Source of the DNA: Marmoricola sp. URHB0036
Lineage (GTDB): Bacteria > Actinomycetota > Actinomycetes > Propionibacteriales > Nocardioidaceae
Reading direction: 5' to 3'
NCBI RefSeq assembly: GCF_000426045.1
Contig: NZ_AUEP01000017.1
Span: 51,942-115,941 of the forward strand
DNA length: 64,000 nucleotides
Both the position numbers and the translations under genes were made by a program. The notes beneath the pieces were generated by a model. It saw nothing but the letters and a program-made list of their open reading frames with translations, had not been told where the DNA came from and did not search any database. Positions 34,382-43,151 of this stretch are shown in pieces; the stretch's first letter is position 1, and each line of letters starts with the position of its first letter.

Positions 34382-37300
34382 ATGCTTCGGCTGCGGGTCC
34401 TCGGCCGGATGGAGGCGGAGCTCGACGGCGACGCGGTGGCGATGCCGACGAGCGAGCGGGCCCGCGCCCTGGTCGGCTGGCTGGCGCTGAACCCGGGCCT
34501 GCACGACCGCAGCGTGGCGGCCTCGCAGCTGTGGCCAGACGCAGCGCCTGATCGGGCCCGCGCCAACCTCCGGACCGCCGTGTGGTCGGTCCACCGGGCC
34601 TGGGGGGCCGCTGCCCCGTGGCTGGAGTCGACCCGGTCGCGGATCGGGCTCGCGGACGGCGCCTGGATCGACGCGGACGAGGACGCGGACGAGGACGCCG
34701 AGCTGTTGCCCGGCTTCGAGGACGACTGGGTCCGCGAGGCCCGCGAGCAGCACCGGGAGGCCGTCGTACGACGACTGGTGGAGCGGGCCGAGTCCGCCGA
34801 GCGAGAAGGCGAGGTGGCGACGGCGGTCCGGATCTCCCACCAGGTCTGCCGGCAGGCGCCGTACGACGAAGGAGCACATCGGGCCCTCCTGCGGAGGCTG
34901 CTCCTCGCCGGCGACCGAGCCACCGCGGTGGTGGCCTCCCGTGAGTTCAGCGAGCGTCTTCGCACCGATCTCGGGGTGCGTCCCTCTCCCCCGACCCGGG
35001 CCGTCCAGGCGGAGGCGCGGGCCGGCCGGTGGGGCGCGGTGCAGCCGCGCCTGTTCGGGCGTGCCGACGAGGTGACGACCCTCGCGTCGACGTGGAGATC
35101 GGCGGCCCGCGGGACCGGGCAGGTCGTGCTCATCTCGGGCGAGGCCGGCATCGGCAAGTCGAGCCTGGTCGGCGAGCTCCTCCGCCGCGTGGAGGCGACC
35201 GGCGGTCGCAGCAGCGTCGCGGTCGGGGTCGACGTCGCCGGGCAGACGCCGTTCGGTGCCTGGCTGGAACTGTGCCACGGACTCGTCGAGACCGCCGCGC
35301 CGGTGGCCGCGACCGCCACGTGGCCCCTCGAGCTGAACCGGCTCTCCGGCGAGCTCGGGGCGACTCTTGGACACCCGGGTTCGCCGTCGACCGTGACCGC
35401 ACCCGAGCTGGAACGACTGAGGGTCTTCGAGTCGGTGCTGAGGCTCGTCGAGTGGTCCTGCGCCGACCGCCCGATCATGCTCGTCCTCGACGACGCCCAC
35501 CGCGCCGACCGGGCCAGCCTGCGTCTGACCGGGCACATCGGTCGTCGCATCGCTCGGTTGCCCCTGTTGCTCGTGCTCACCCAGCGGCACGGCGTACCCA
35601 GTCCGGAGCTCGACGCGATGCTCGCTGACCTCTCTAGACGCGGCGTGCCCGTCACGCATCTCCGCCTCGCGCCGATCGACGACCGAGCCGTCGCCGCCAT
35701 AGCCACCTCACTGCACCACCTCGACCAGGCTGCAGTCGAGAAGGTGGTCGCGTCGTCCGAAGGAAATCCCTTGCTGGCGGTCGAGTCGGCTCGAGCGGTG
35801 GCCGCGGGAGAGGCGGGTCCGCCGGCCAACCTGCGCCTGGCGGTCAGGGCATCGACCGGGCGCCTGTCACAGGTGGCGACCGACCTGGTCCACGCGCTGG
35901 CCGTGGCCGCCCGGCCGCTCACCCCGGCCGAGCTCGAGCGCCTCGACATCGCCGGGATCGACACGGCTGAGGACGCAGCGACGGCGGAGGGTCTGCTCGC
36001 ACGACGCAGCGGCCGACTCGGCTTCCGGCACGACCTGCTCCGCGAGGCGGTGTACACAGAGGTCCGCAACGTCGCCCGCTGGCACGACCGGCTCGTCTCG
36101 GTGGTCGACCCGGACCAGCACGCCGACGTGGCCCGGCATCTCGAGGCGGCGGGCCGGGAGCGTGAGGCGGCACAGGCACTGGCGGCCGCGGCCAAGGACG
36201 CCCGGGCGATGGGTGCGCTGGAGGCCGCCGTGGAGTTCCTGACACGTGCCACGGCGCTCGACGCCGACGACGGGCAGCTCTGGCTCGACCTGGAGGAGGT
36301 CTGCGCCTGGGTCGGGCGGCCTGCCGAGACCGAGGCCGCCTGGGAGCGAGCGCTCGCCCTGCTGCCCGAGCACGAGCTGGCGTCCGCCTGGTCTCGTCGC
36401 GGGCGACAGTTCCGCTCCGTGCTCTGCCGCCCCGAGGCCGCCAGGCGCGCCTACGGCACCGCCGAGAGCCTGTTGCCTGACGACGCATCCCCGAGCCTGC
36501 GGGTCGAGTGCCTGCTCGGCCTCGCCTGGAGCGATGCGGTCGCCGGCGAGGGCCGGCTCTACGAGGAGCTGCTCCGGTCGGCCGAGGGCCTGCTGGACGG
36601 CACCCCGGACGCGATCACCGGCTCCGACATCGTCGAGACCCGCATGCAGGGACTGATCCGGCAGGGCCGGTTCGCCGACGCGGTGGAGGTCGCGTTGGCC
36701 GCGGCGCCGCAGGCCGTCTCGGCCCGACTCCCCGACCGGGCCTACGCGATCCTGACCCATGCTGCCTGCGTCCGCACCCTGCTCGGTGACCTCGAGGGCG
36801 CACTCGAGCTGGCGGACCGGGCGGTGACGGCGACGCAGTCGGTTCCGTCGATCCTGCAGGGCAGCCTGGCGACCCGCGCGCACGTCCTGGCCAGGCTGGG
36901 ACGGTACGACGAGGCGGCCGAGACCGTCGAGCAGATGCAGCACCTGGCCGAGCGGCTCGAGTCGACTGAGCTGGCCGCGACCGCGGCGCACGACGCAGGA
37001 CTCGTGGCTCTCGCCGCCGGGAGATACGCCGACGCGGCCGGCCTGCTCGCCCAGGCGCTGGAGCACCGTGCGCCGGTGAGCCGACCCGGGGCAGCGCTGC
37101 GGCTGGCCGAGGCACTGGCCCTCTCGGGTGACGCCGATGCTGCCGCCGCCGCCCTGCGTCAAGCGGTCCTCGAACCGGTGGGCCGCGCCGACCAACCATG
37201 GTCCCTGGTGCCGCGGGTCGCCTTCGTGCAGGCCTTGATCGGCCTGGTCAGGGGCGACCTGGCGGAGGTCGAGCGCCGACTGGAGGAGTCGGTCGAGGCC

Positions 37301-37480
37301 TGGCACCGGGTGCTCGGGTCGAAGACTTCGACCCAGGCGTCGACGGCCGATGGTTACCTGGCCAATCTCGTCGACCTCGGCCGGCCACCGGTGGTCGGGC
37401 TGGTGGAGCCGGCCCGCGAGCTGGCCCGCATCGACGAGGTGCGCCGTACTCTTCCCGCCCCGACCGTCCCCCCGAGGTGA
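34382..37480 (+). CDS. SARP-like regulator: BTAD, AAA ATPase and TPR region
   Basis: A 1032-residue regulator of the AfsR/large-SARP class. The N-terminus (LRLRVLGRMEAELDGDAV) is a winged-helix OmpR-like DNA-binding domain, followed by a bacterial transcriptional activator domain (about 115-212), a STAND-type ATPase with Walker A GEAGIGKS (253-260) and Walker B LVLDDAHRAD, and a long TPR-like helical region. No C-terminal LuxR helix-turn-helix is visible. It may be translated from a leaderless mRNA. It faces a methyltransferase/SnoaL pair across SARP-type repeats and is followed, 4 bp later, by an SRPBCC gene. Confidence 0.85.
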   Translation: MLRLRVLGRMEAELDGDAVAMPTSERARALVGWLALNPGLHDRSVAASQLWPDAAPDRARANLRTAVWSVHRAWGAAAPWLESTRSRIGLADGAWIDADEDADEDAELLPGFEDDWVREAREQHREAVVRRLVERAESAEREGEVATAVRISHQVCRQAPYDEGAHRALLRRLLLAGDRATAVVASREFSERLRTDLGVRPSPPTRAVQAEARAGRWGAVQPRLFGRADEVTTLASTWRSAARGTGQVVLISGEAGIGKSSLVGELLRRVEATGGRSSVAVGVDVAGQTPFGAWLELCHGLVETAAPVAATATWPLELNRLSGELGATLGHPGSPSTVTAPELERLRVFESVLRLVEWSCADRPIMLVLDDAHRADRASLRLTGHIGRRIARLPLLLVLTQRHGVPSPELDAMLADLSRRGVPVTHLRLAPIDDRAVAAIATSLHHLDQAAVEKVVASSEGNPLLAVESARAVAAGEAGPPANLRLAVRASTGRLSQVATDLVHALAVAARPLTPAELERLDIAGIDTAEDAATAEGLLARRSGRLGFRHDLLREAVYTEVRNVARWHDRLVSVVDPDQHADVARHLEAAGREREAAQALAAAAKDARAMGALEAAVEFLTRATALDADDGQLWLDLEEVCAWVGRPAETEAAWERALALLPEHELASAWSRRGRQFRSVLCRPEAARRAYGTAESLLPDDASPSLRVECLLGLAWSDAVAGEGRLYEELLRSAEGLLDGTPDAITGSDIVETRMQGLIRQGRFADAVEVALAAAPQAVSARLPDRAYAILTHAACVRTLLGDLEGALELADRAVTATQSVPSILQGSLATRAHVLARLGRYDEAAETVEQMQHLAERLESTELAATAAHDAGLVALAAGRYADAAGLLAQALEHRAPVSRPGAALRLAEALALSGDADAAAAALRQAVLEPVGRADQPWSLVPRVAFVQALIGLVRGDLAEVERRLEESVEAWHRVLGSKTSTQASTADGYLANLVDLGRPPVVGLVEPARELARIDEVRRTLPAPTVPPR

Positions 37481-37484
37481 CGCC

Positions 37485-37871
37485 GTGCCCGAGTTCAGCC
37501 TGACGGCCCACGCGTCCGCCCCCGTCGAGGAGGTCTGGAAGCTGTTGCACGACCCGTCGCGCTTCCCCGAGTGGTGGTGCGGCGTGGCCACCGTGCAAGA
37601 CGGTCCGTCCGACGTCTACACGATGTGGCCCGAGGGATATCCCGACTTCCCCATGGACCAGCGGCTTGCCGCCACGTCGACTCCCGGGCGCGTGACGATC
37701 TCCTGTCTGGTCTCTGACCTGATCTACACCTGGGAGCTGCGCCCGGCGGGCGAGGAGACCGACATCGACGTGCACGTCGAGATCCCTGAGCAGGAGAGTC
37801 ACCGGCTCGACACCCAACGGGACCTGATCGAGATCTCGATGACGGCCCTCGCGCGCCTCGCAGCCGGGTAG
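37485..37871 (+). CDS. SRPBCC (START-like) family protein
   Basis: A 128-residue protein of the Bet v1/polyketide-cyclase-like fold (FSLTAHASAPVEEVWKLLHDPSRFPEWW at the N-terminus, long C-terminal helix). The fold has a hydrophobic cavity for a small ligand. GTG 37485 is 4 bp after the SARP-like regulator's stop, with GAGGTGA upstream, so the two are co-translated. Function is unknown. Confidence 0.82.
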   Translation: MPEFSLTAHASAPVEEVWKLLHDPSRFPEWWCGVATVQDGPSDVYTMWPEGYPDFPMDQRLAATSTPGRVTISCLVSDLIYTWELRPAGEETDIDVHVEIPEQESHRLDTQRDLIEISMTALARLAAG

Positions 37872-37881
37872 TCTGGGCAAC

Positions 37882-37906
37882 GGTGCCCGCAAGAAGCGCG
37901 GGCACC
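37882..37906. terminator. Terminator hairpin between convergent genes
   Basis: Perfect 9-bp arms GGTGCCCGC and GCGGGCACC enclose a 7-nt loop, just past the SRPBCC stop and before the convergent NTF2-like gene. The tail CTCTCTC is only weakly T-rich. Confidence 0.75.
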
Positions 37907-37919
37907 CTCTCTCGGGGGG

Positions 37920-38381
37920 TCAGCCAGATGATCCGGCGGCCAGCGCGGAGACCTGCTCGAGGTCGATCGGATGCACCAGCGGATCCGCGTGGCGGTGCAC
38001 CTGCTCCCAGCCTCGTTCGCTCCGGCGCCAGACCATGGTGACGCGCAACGACCAGTCCTGGTCCCCCACCCCACCGACCACACCGTGCTGTCGCTCGACC
38101 ACGACCAGCACGACCAGGTCACCGGAGGTGTACGACGCCTCGACCTCGAGCTCGCACTCTCCCTCCGTGAAGTAGCGCGACATCTCCTCGAGCGCCTCGG
38201 GTGAGCCGTCGAACCCTCGCCTGGTCTCACCGCCGAACGGCGCCATCAGGGTGAAGTCGTCGCCGTGCGGCACCAGCTCGGCGTACGTCGTCATGTCACC
38301 GCTGATGAAGGCCGAAGCAGAGTCGGCCACGCGCTGGACCAGCTCGGCGAGCTCCTGGTCGGTGACGTCTCCTCGCGGCAT
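37920..38381 (-). CDS. NTF2-like (DUF4440/SnoaL-type) protein
   Basis: A 153-residue NTF2-fold protein (VTDQELAELVQRVADSASAFISGDM; TLMAPFGGETRRGF; GWEQVHRHADPLVHPI). The ending HRHADPLVHPI is common in a group of actinobacterial ketosteroid-isomerase-like proteins. ATG 38381 lies 10 bp after the stop of the glycosylase-like gene on the same strand. Function is unknown. Confidence 0.75.
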   Translation of the reverse strand: MPRGDVTDQELAELVQRVADSASAFISGDMTTYAELVPHGDDFTLMAPFGGETRRGFDGSPEALEEMSRYFTEGECELEVEASYTSGDLVVLVVVERQHGVVGGVGDQDWSLRVTMVWRRSERGWEQVHRHADPLVHPIDLEQVSALAAGSSG

Positions 38382-38391
38382 GCCTCGGAAT

Positions 38392-39504
38392 CTACCCCTG
38401 GTCGAGCCGCACGACCTCGACGTCGAGCCAGCGAGCCAGGTCCTCGATCTCGCGGTCCACCGCGGCTGACATCGCCTTGCCGAACGGCTCGTCCTGATGG
38501 ATGGCGGACACCTCGAGCACACCCGCGGCCCGGTCGGCCCTGGCGTCGAGCTTCCCGACGAGCCGGTCACCGTAGAGGATCGGCAGGGCGTAGTAGCCCC
38601 ATCGCCGCTTGGCCTCCGGCTTGTACATCTCGAGGATGTAGTCGTAGTCGAACAGCTCGGCCATCCGCTTGCGATCGGCCAGCAACCGGTCGAACGGGGA
38701 GAGCAACGCGGCCCGGCCCGCGAACGGTTGGGCCAGGTAGGCAGGATCCACCTGCCAGGTGCCTCGGACGCCCTCGACCACGGCCTGCTCGCCGGTCTCC
38801 CCCACGTCGACCGGCTCGAAGGGCAGCTTGGTGGTGCGGGCCCGGGCGATGCCGAGCGAGTGGAGCCGACGCTCGTTGCGCAACCGCTCGGCCTCCTCGA
38901 GTGAGGGCACCGGGTCGTCGGGGTAGATGCGGTCGGCGAGGTCCCAGAGCCGGTCGCGCCCGGTCCCGCCTGCCGCCGCCACCTCGCCCCGCCGGACGAG
39001 CTGGTCGAGCATCATCCGCAGGTTGCGGTTGTCGTTCCATCCCGACGACTTCCACGGCACCACGCAGGTGTCGGGGAGCTCGCTGCTCGGCAGCGGCCCG
39101 TCGGCCCGGAGGCGCTCGAGGATCTCGCGCCGGCAGTCGTTGTTGGCGAACACCCACTCCGTGACCGACCGCTCCCAACCGGACAGCTCCTCGCGGTTCC
39201 GCCAGTGGTCCATCTCGGCCCGGATGAGCACGATGTCCTCGGGTGCGCGCAGCGACTGGTGCACCTCGATCAGCCGTTGCTCGTCGACGGCGTCCCAGAG
39301 CTCGTGGGCGTCGAAGGACGAACCGAGCCGGCTCCACAGCACCAGCTCGGCGCTCGGTGCGACTGCGCTGGTGGGCTCGATCTGGAGCAGCGAGAGCTGC
39401 CGCACCGTCTCGACCAGGTCGGTCGGTCGCTGCCGTGTGAGCAGCTGGGCCTGGACGGCGATGCGGCGCGCGTCGCGCCGGGAGAGCTGATGGACCTCGA
39501 CCAT
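38392..39504 (-). CDS. YcaQ/AlkZ-like DNA glycosylase (winged-helix DNA-binding family)
   Basis: A 370-residue protein of the HTH_42/YcaQ family (LSRRDARRIAVQAQLL; ILPILYGDRLVGKLD-like region YYALPILYGDRLVGKLDAR). Family members unhook DNA interstrand crosslinks by removing alkylated bases; the known ones are E. coli YcaQ and Streptomyces AlkZ, the azinomycin resistance glycosylase. The segment VQAQLL puts Gln18-Ala-Gln20 where AlkZ has its catalytic Gln-x-Gln, whereas YcaQ has Gln-x-Asp. ATG 39504 (MVEVHQLS) is the start. A role in crosslink repair or self-resistance is inferred. Confidence 0.82.
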   Translation of the reverse strand: MVEVHQLSRRDARRIAVQAQLLTRQRPTDLVETVRQLSLLQIEPTSAVAPSAELVLWSRLGSSFDAHELWDAVDEQRLIEVHQSLRAPEDIVLIRAEMDHWRNREELSGWERSVTEWVFANNDCRREILERLRADGPLPSSELPDTCVVPWKSSGWNDNRNLRMMLDQLVRRGEVAAAGGTGRDRLWDLADRIYPDDPVPSLEEAERLRNERRLHSLGIARARTTKLPFEPVDVGETGEQAVVEGVRGTWQVDPAYLAQPFAGRAALLSPFDRLLADRKRMAELFDYDYILEMYKPEAKRRWGYYALPILYGDRLVGKLDARADRAAGVLEVSAIHQDEPFGKAMSAAVDREIEDLARWLDVEVVRLDQG

Positions 39505-39533
39505 GGCGGCAGCGTAGGCGGGCGTGCCGACGA

Positions 39534-39953
39534 TCAGCGCGAGAGCACGGCGTGCGTGCCGGAGGCCTTGGCCACGATGACCCCGCCCTGCGTCAGCTCG
39601 GCCTCGGTCGAGCCGATCCGCTTGCCCACGTGGAGGCACCGCGCTCTGCACACCAGCGGCGATCCGGGCACCGCGGCCCGGACGTACTGGACACTCAGCT
39701 GCACGTGCGGCGCCGCAATCCCCTCCGACACGCGGGCGTGCACGGCCCATCCAGTGGTGGTGTCGAGCAGCGAGGCGATGAATCCGCCGTGCACGATGCC
39801 GCTGCCGTTGCAGTGCTCCGGGCCGGGGTCGGCCTCCACGACCGCCTCGTCGGCATCGACACTTATGTAACGGAACCCGAGCAGGGCCGAGAACGGTCCC
39901 GGCGTCGGTCCGTCCCCGTGCGGATCAGGGGACGCGCTACCCGGCTCGGTCAT
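39534..39953 (-). CDS. PaaI-family hotdog thioesterase
   Basis: A 139-residue hotdog-fold protein with the PaaI pattern: HCNGSGIVHGGFIASLLDTTTGWA, including the HGG turn and catalytic Asp. It probably hydrolyses an acyl- or arylacyl-CoA. It lies between the glycosylase-like gene and the sugar ABC transporter with no visible link to either. Confidence 0.87.
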   Translation of the reverse strand: MTEPGSASPDPHGDGPTPGPFSALLGFRYISVDADEAVVEADPGPEHCNGSGIVHGGFIASLLDTTTGWAVHARVSEGIAAPHVQLSVQYVRAAVPGSPLVCRARCLHVGKRIGSTEAELTQGGVIVAKASGTHAVLSR

Positions 39954-39981
39954 GCGCCGACACTCTCACGGTGGACCGGGG

Positions 39982-40761
39982 TCAGTCGGCGTGGGCCGCA
40001 CGGCGGGCCCGGCGGTACTCCTCGACCACGATCTCGTTCAGCTCCTCCACCGAGGTCTCCGGCGTCGGCTTGTCGAAGGTGATCTGCCCGCCCTGGATCA
40101 GGTTCACCCGGTCACACGACTGCAGCACGTGCACGTAGTTGTGGGCGATCATGATGATCGAGACGTTGCCCTCCTCGCGCAGCTTCTGCACGAGGTCGAG
40201 GATCATGGCTCCCTCCTTGGCGCCCATGGCGGCCAAGGGCTCGTCGAGCAGGATGATGTCGGCCTCGGAGGTGACCGTGCGGGCCACGGCAATGGCCTGC
40301 CGTTGCCCGCCGGACAGTCGCGCCACCGGTACGTCGAGTCGCGGGATGTTGATGCCGATCTGGTCCAGTGCCTCGCGGGTGAGGCGACGCATCTTCCGGC
40401 GCGCGAGCAGTGGCACCGGGCGGGAGACCAGCTCGCGCTTGAGGAACATGTTCTGCACCACGTCGAGCTCGTTGACCAGCGCGAGGTCCTGGTAGACGCA
40501 GTCGATGCCCAGCGAGCGGGCGTGGTCCACGTCGCGGAAGGTCACCTCCTCGCCCTTGACCACGATCCGCCCGGAGTCGGCGTTCTGGAATCCGGCGATG
40601 ATCTTCATCAGGGTCGACTTGCCGGCTCCGTTGTCGCCGAGCAGCCCCAGCACCTCGCCCTTGCGCAGGTGCAGGTTGATGTCGCGCAGGGCGGTCACGG
40701 CACCGAACCGCTTGGAGACGTTCTCGACGCGCAGGACGTCGTCCGCGAGGTCCTCAGCCAT
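39982..40761 (-). CDS. CUT2 sugar ABC transporter ATP-binding protein (single-domain)
   Basis: A 259-residue ATPase: Walker A GDNGAGKST, signature LSGGQRQAIAVAR, Walker B IILLDEPLAAMG, H-loop IAHNY. Most pentose CUT2 importers use a double-length ATPase (AraG, XylG, RbsA); this one has a single domain as in the fructose importer FrcA. It overlaps the permease gene by 8 bp. Given the arabinose genes upstream and a shared operator, it should energise uptake of L-arabinose or a related pentose. Confidence 0.9.
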   Translation of the reverse strand: MAEDLADDVLRVENVSKRFGAVTALRDINLHLRKGEVLGLLGDNGAGKSTLMKIIAGFQNADSGRIVVKGEEVTFRDVDHARSLGIDCVYQDLALVNELDVVQNMFLKRELVSRPVPLLARRKMRRLTREALDQIGINIPRLDVPVARLSGGQRQAIAVARTVTSEADIILLDEPLAAMGAKEGAMILDLVQKLREEGNVSIIMIAHNYVHVLQSCDRVNLIQGGQITFDKPTPETSVEELNEIVVEEYRRARRAAHAD

Positions 40762-41851
40762 GCCCGCTCCCCTTCCGGACGCGGCCGACGTAGACGTTGA
40801 TGCACATCGCGAGCAGGATCGCGATACCGAGGATGAAGTCGAGGTAGTCGGCGCTGACGCCCTCCAGCGTCAGGCCGTCGCGCAGGACACCGAGGAACAG
40901 CGCACCGAACAGGGCACCGATGACCGTGCCCTCCCCGCCCGCGAGCAGCGTGCCACCGATCACGGCGGCCGAGACGGCCCTGAACATCGTCTCCGCGGCA
41001 CCTGCCGTGTCCGGCGTGACGGTGCTCGCCCGCGTCGCCTCCAGGATCCCGACGAAGCCGGCCAGCACCGCGCACAGGATGAAGTTGCGGATCATGATCC
41101 GGCGTACCTTGATGCCCGCCTCGGCAGCGCCGTGACGGTTGCCACCGACGGCGATGGTGTACATCCCCCAGCGGCTGCGGGTGAGCACCACGTGCATCAC
41201 CACCACGACCAGCAGCGCCCAGAACAGCTCGGAGTAGACGCCGGCGCCGAAGACCCGGGCGAAGCCGCCGACCGAGTTGACCTGCTCGGGGAGGGTGATC
41301 TTGTGGCCGTTGACCACGTGGGTCACCTGCACGGTCTTGGAGGTGACCTCGGCGCCGGGCATGTCGACCGGTGCTGCGTTGGAGATGATCAGGGTCAGAC
41401 CGCCCACGCCGAGCAACGTGCCGAGGGTGACGATGAACGAGGAGATGCCGACCACTGCGGTGAGGAAGCCGTTGAGCATGCCCACCGCGCCGGCACACAG
41501 CAGCGAGGCGACGAGGCAGATGACGAGCGACAGCCCTAGCTCGTGGAACTCGTAGAACATGAACGGCGTGAACAGATAGACCGAACCGATCGACAGGTCG
41601 ATCTCGCCGGCGACCATCAACATGACCTCGCCCACCGCCAGGATCGCGAAGGGCGCGAAGTACGGCAGCAGGTTCTTGAGGTTGGCGGTGGTCATGAAGT
41701 GCTCGTTGAGCACCGAGAAGTAGACGATCGCGAGGATCGTGACCACCACGATGCTGCCTTCGCGCAAGGTCAGCAGCCGGCGCAGGCTGCTCCCGGCCCG
41801 GCTACCGCCCGTCTGTCTCTCTGGGCGGGGAGTGTCGACGTCCGTCGTCAC
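40754..41851 (-). CDS. CUT2 sugar ABC transporter permease
   Basis: A 365-residue inner-membrane permease of the RbsC/FrcC type with about ten hydrophobic segments; VGEVMLMVAGEIDLSIGSVYLF and GTLLAGGEGTVIGALFGALFLGVLRDGL are family hallmarks. The GTG start at 41851 lies 6 bp after the binding-protein stop. A loop near the middle (PVDMPGAEVTSKTVQVTHVV) is periplasmic. It forms the channel for the pentose importer. Confidence 0.92.
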   Translation of the reverse strand: MTTDVDTPRPERQTGGSRAGSSLRRLLTLREGSIVVVTILAIVYFSVLNEHFMTTANLKNLLPYFAPFAILAVGEVMLMVAGEIDLSIGSVYLFTPFMFYEFHELGLSLVICLVASLLCAGAVGMLNGFLTAVVGISSFIVTLGTLLGVGGLTLIISNAAPVDMPGAEVTSKTVQVTHVVNGHKITLPEQVNSVGGFARVFGAGVYSELFWALLVVVVMHVVLTRSRWGMYTIAVGGNRHGAAEAGIKVRRIMIRNFILCAVLAGFVGILEATRASTVTPDTAGAAETMFRAVSAAVIGGTLLAGGEGTVIGALFGALFLGVLRDGLTLEGVSADYLDFILGIAILLAMCINVYVGRVRKGSGHG

Positions 41852-41857
41852 GGACGG

Positions 41858-43027
41858 TCAGGCCTTCGAGACGCCGGCGGCCTTCGACGTGCCCTCGTAG
41901 CGGGACTTCGTGCTGTTGTAGGGCTTCACGGTGTCCTTGTCGAGGAACTTCAGGCCGGTGTTGACGTCGGCCATGCCCGTCAGCGTCTTCGACACGGCGT
42001 ACAGGTAGAGCTCGAGCACCGGTAGGAAGCCCTGCAGGTAGGGCTGCTGGTCGATGGTGAAGTCGATCTGGTCGGCAGCGAGCAGCTTCTGCGTCGTCGG
42101 GGTGATGTCGTAGCCCCCACCCTTCACGCCCTTGCCGCGCAGTGAGTGCTTCTGCATCACCTGCGCCACGCCCTGGGTGCTTCCCGCGTCAACGGCGAAC
42201 AGACCCTTCACACCGCTGTGTCCGGTGACGTAGGAGTCGATCGTGGACAGCTCGGCCGGCAGCGCAGCGCCGGTGGCCACGGTGCTGGTCTTGATCCCGC
42301 TGTGGCCCTTCAGCACCGACAGCGCGCCGTCGATGCGCGGCTGGAGGTTGGTCGATCCCGGCGTCGCGATGAACAGCGCGACGTCGCCGTCGCCCACCAG
42401 CTCGACGATGCGCTTGCCCATCTCCTGGCCGGACGCGAACAGGTCCTGACCGATGTAGGCCAGCCGGCCGTTGTCCTCGGCGTCGGCGTTGTAGCCCACC
42501 ACCGGGATGCCGGCCTTGATCGCGGAGTCGGTCGGCGAGTTGAACGCCTTGTTGTCGACGAGCGCCACCGCGATGCCGTCGGCGCCGCCCGTGATGGCGG
42601 TGCTCATGGCGTTGACCATCTCGTTGACGTTGCTGTTCTCCGATCCGGTCCACTGGTACTCGCAGCCGAGCAGGTCGCAGGCGTCCTGGGCGCCGTAGCG
42701 GGTCGGCACGAAGAACGGGTTGGTCGTCACGTGGTTGACGAAGACGAACTTCAGCTTCTTCGAGGACCCGAACGTCCCGCTCGGCGAGGAGGCCGAGGCC
42801 TTGTCGTTGCTCGAGCTGCAGGCAGCCAGCAGCATGGACGCCAGCCCGGCGCCGCCGCCGGCCAGGGCCGCGCGACGCGCCATCGTGAACTTCGGTCCGC
42901 GATCGGTGGCGGAGCGGCGGGCGTCTCGCCACTCCAGCTCGTCGAGCGCCTGCTCTGCGAGGTCTGAGTCGGCGGGCCGGCTCTTCGACCCCTCGCCTGC
43001 TGCATCGAAATCGTTCCCAGCGCGCAT
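41858..43027 (-). CDS. CUT2 sugar-binding lipoprotein
   Basis: A 389-residue solute-binding protein of the ribose/fructose-binding (Peripla_BP_4) type, with LKFVFVNHVTTNPFFVPTRYG at the start of the mature domain. It has an unusually long N-terminal region of about 50 residues before a twin-arginine-like signal (MARRAALAGGGAGLASMLLA) and a lipobox LAAC before SSSN, suggesting a Tat-exported lipoprotein. GGGAG lies 6 nt before ATG 43027. It is the first gene of the transporter operon, behind a LacI-controlled promoter. Confidence 0.9.
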   Translation of the reverse strand: MRAGNDFDAAGEGSKSRPADSDLAEQALDELEWRDARRSATDRGPKFTMARRAALAGGGAGLASMLLAACSSSNDKASASSPSGTFGSSKKLKFVFVNHVTTNPFFVPTRYGAQDACDLLGCEYQWTGSENSNVNEMVNAMSTAITGGADGIAVALVDNKAFNSPTDSAIKAGIPVVGYNADAEDNGRLAYIGQDLFASGQEMGKRIVELVGDGDVALFIATPGSTNLQPRIDGALSVLKGHSGIKTSTVATGAALPAELSTIDSYVTGHSGVKGLFAVDAGSTQGVAQVMQKHSLRGKGVKGGGYDITPTTQKLLAADQIDFTIDQQPYLQGFLPVLELYLYAVSKTLTGMADVNTGLKFLDKDTVKPYNSTKSRYEGTSKAAGVSKA

Positions 43028-43084
43028 CTCGCACTCCCGTGTCCGGTGGAGGATGGCCGAGGCGAACCCTCTGCCACCGTTCGA

Positions 43085-43113
43085 TTGTTATCGCTCACAA
43101 CTGGCTGTGTCAA
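43085..43113 (-). promoter_or_regulatory. Pentose transporter promoter with LacI-type (AraR) operator
   Basis: Read leftward, TTGACA (43113-43108) and TAACAA (43090-43085) are separated by 17 bp. An operator, TTGTGAGC-GATAACAA leftward, occupies 43100-43085 and covers the -10. It closely resembles the site upstream of araB (47002-47017) and even the E. coli lac operator. Confidence 0.8.
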
Positions 43114-43151
43114 CCGTCACACGCATCCCGGGCGCGCCGCTCTCCCCGGTT

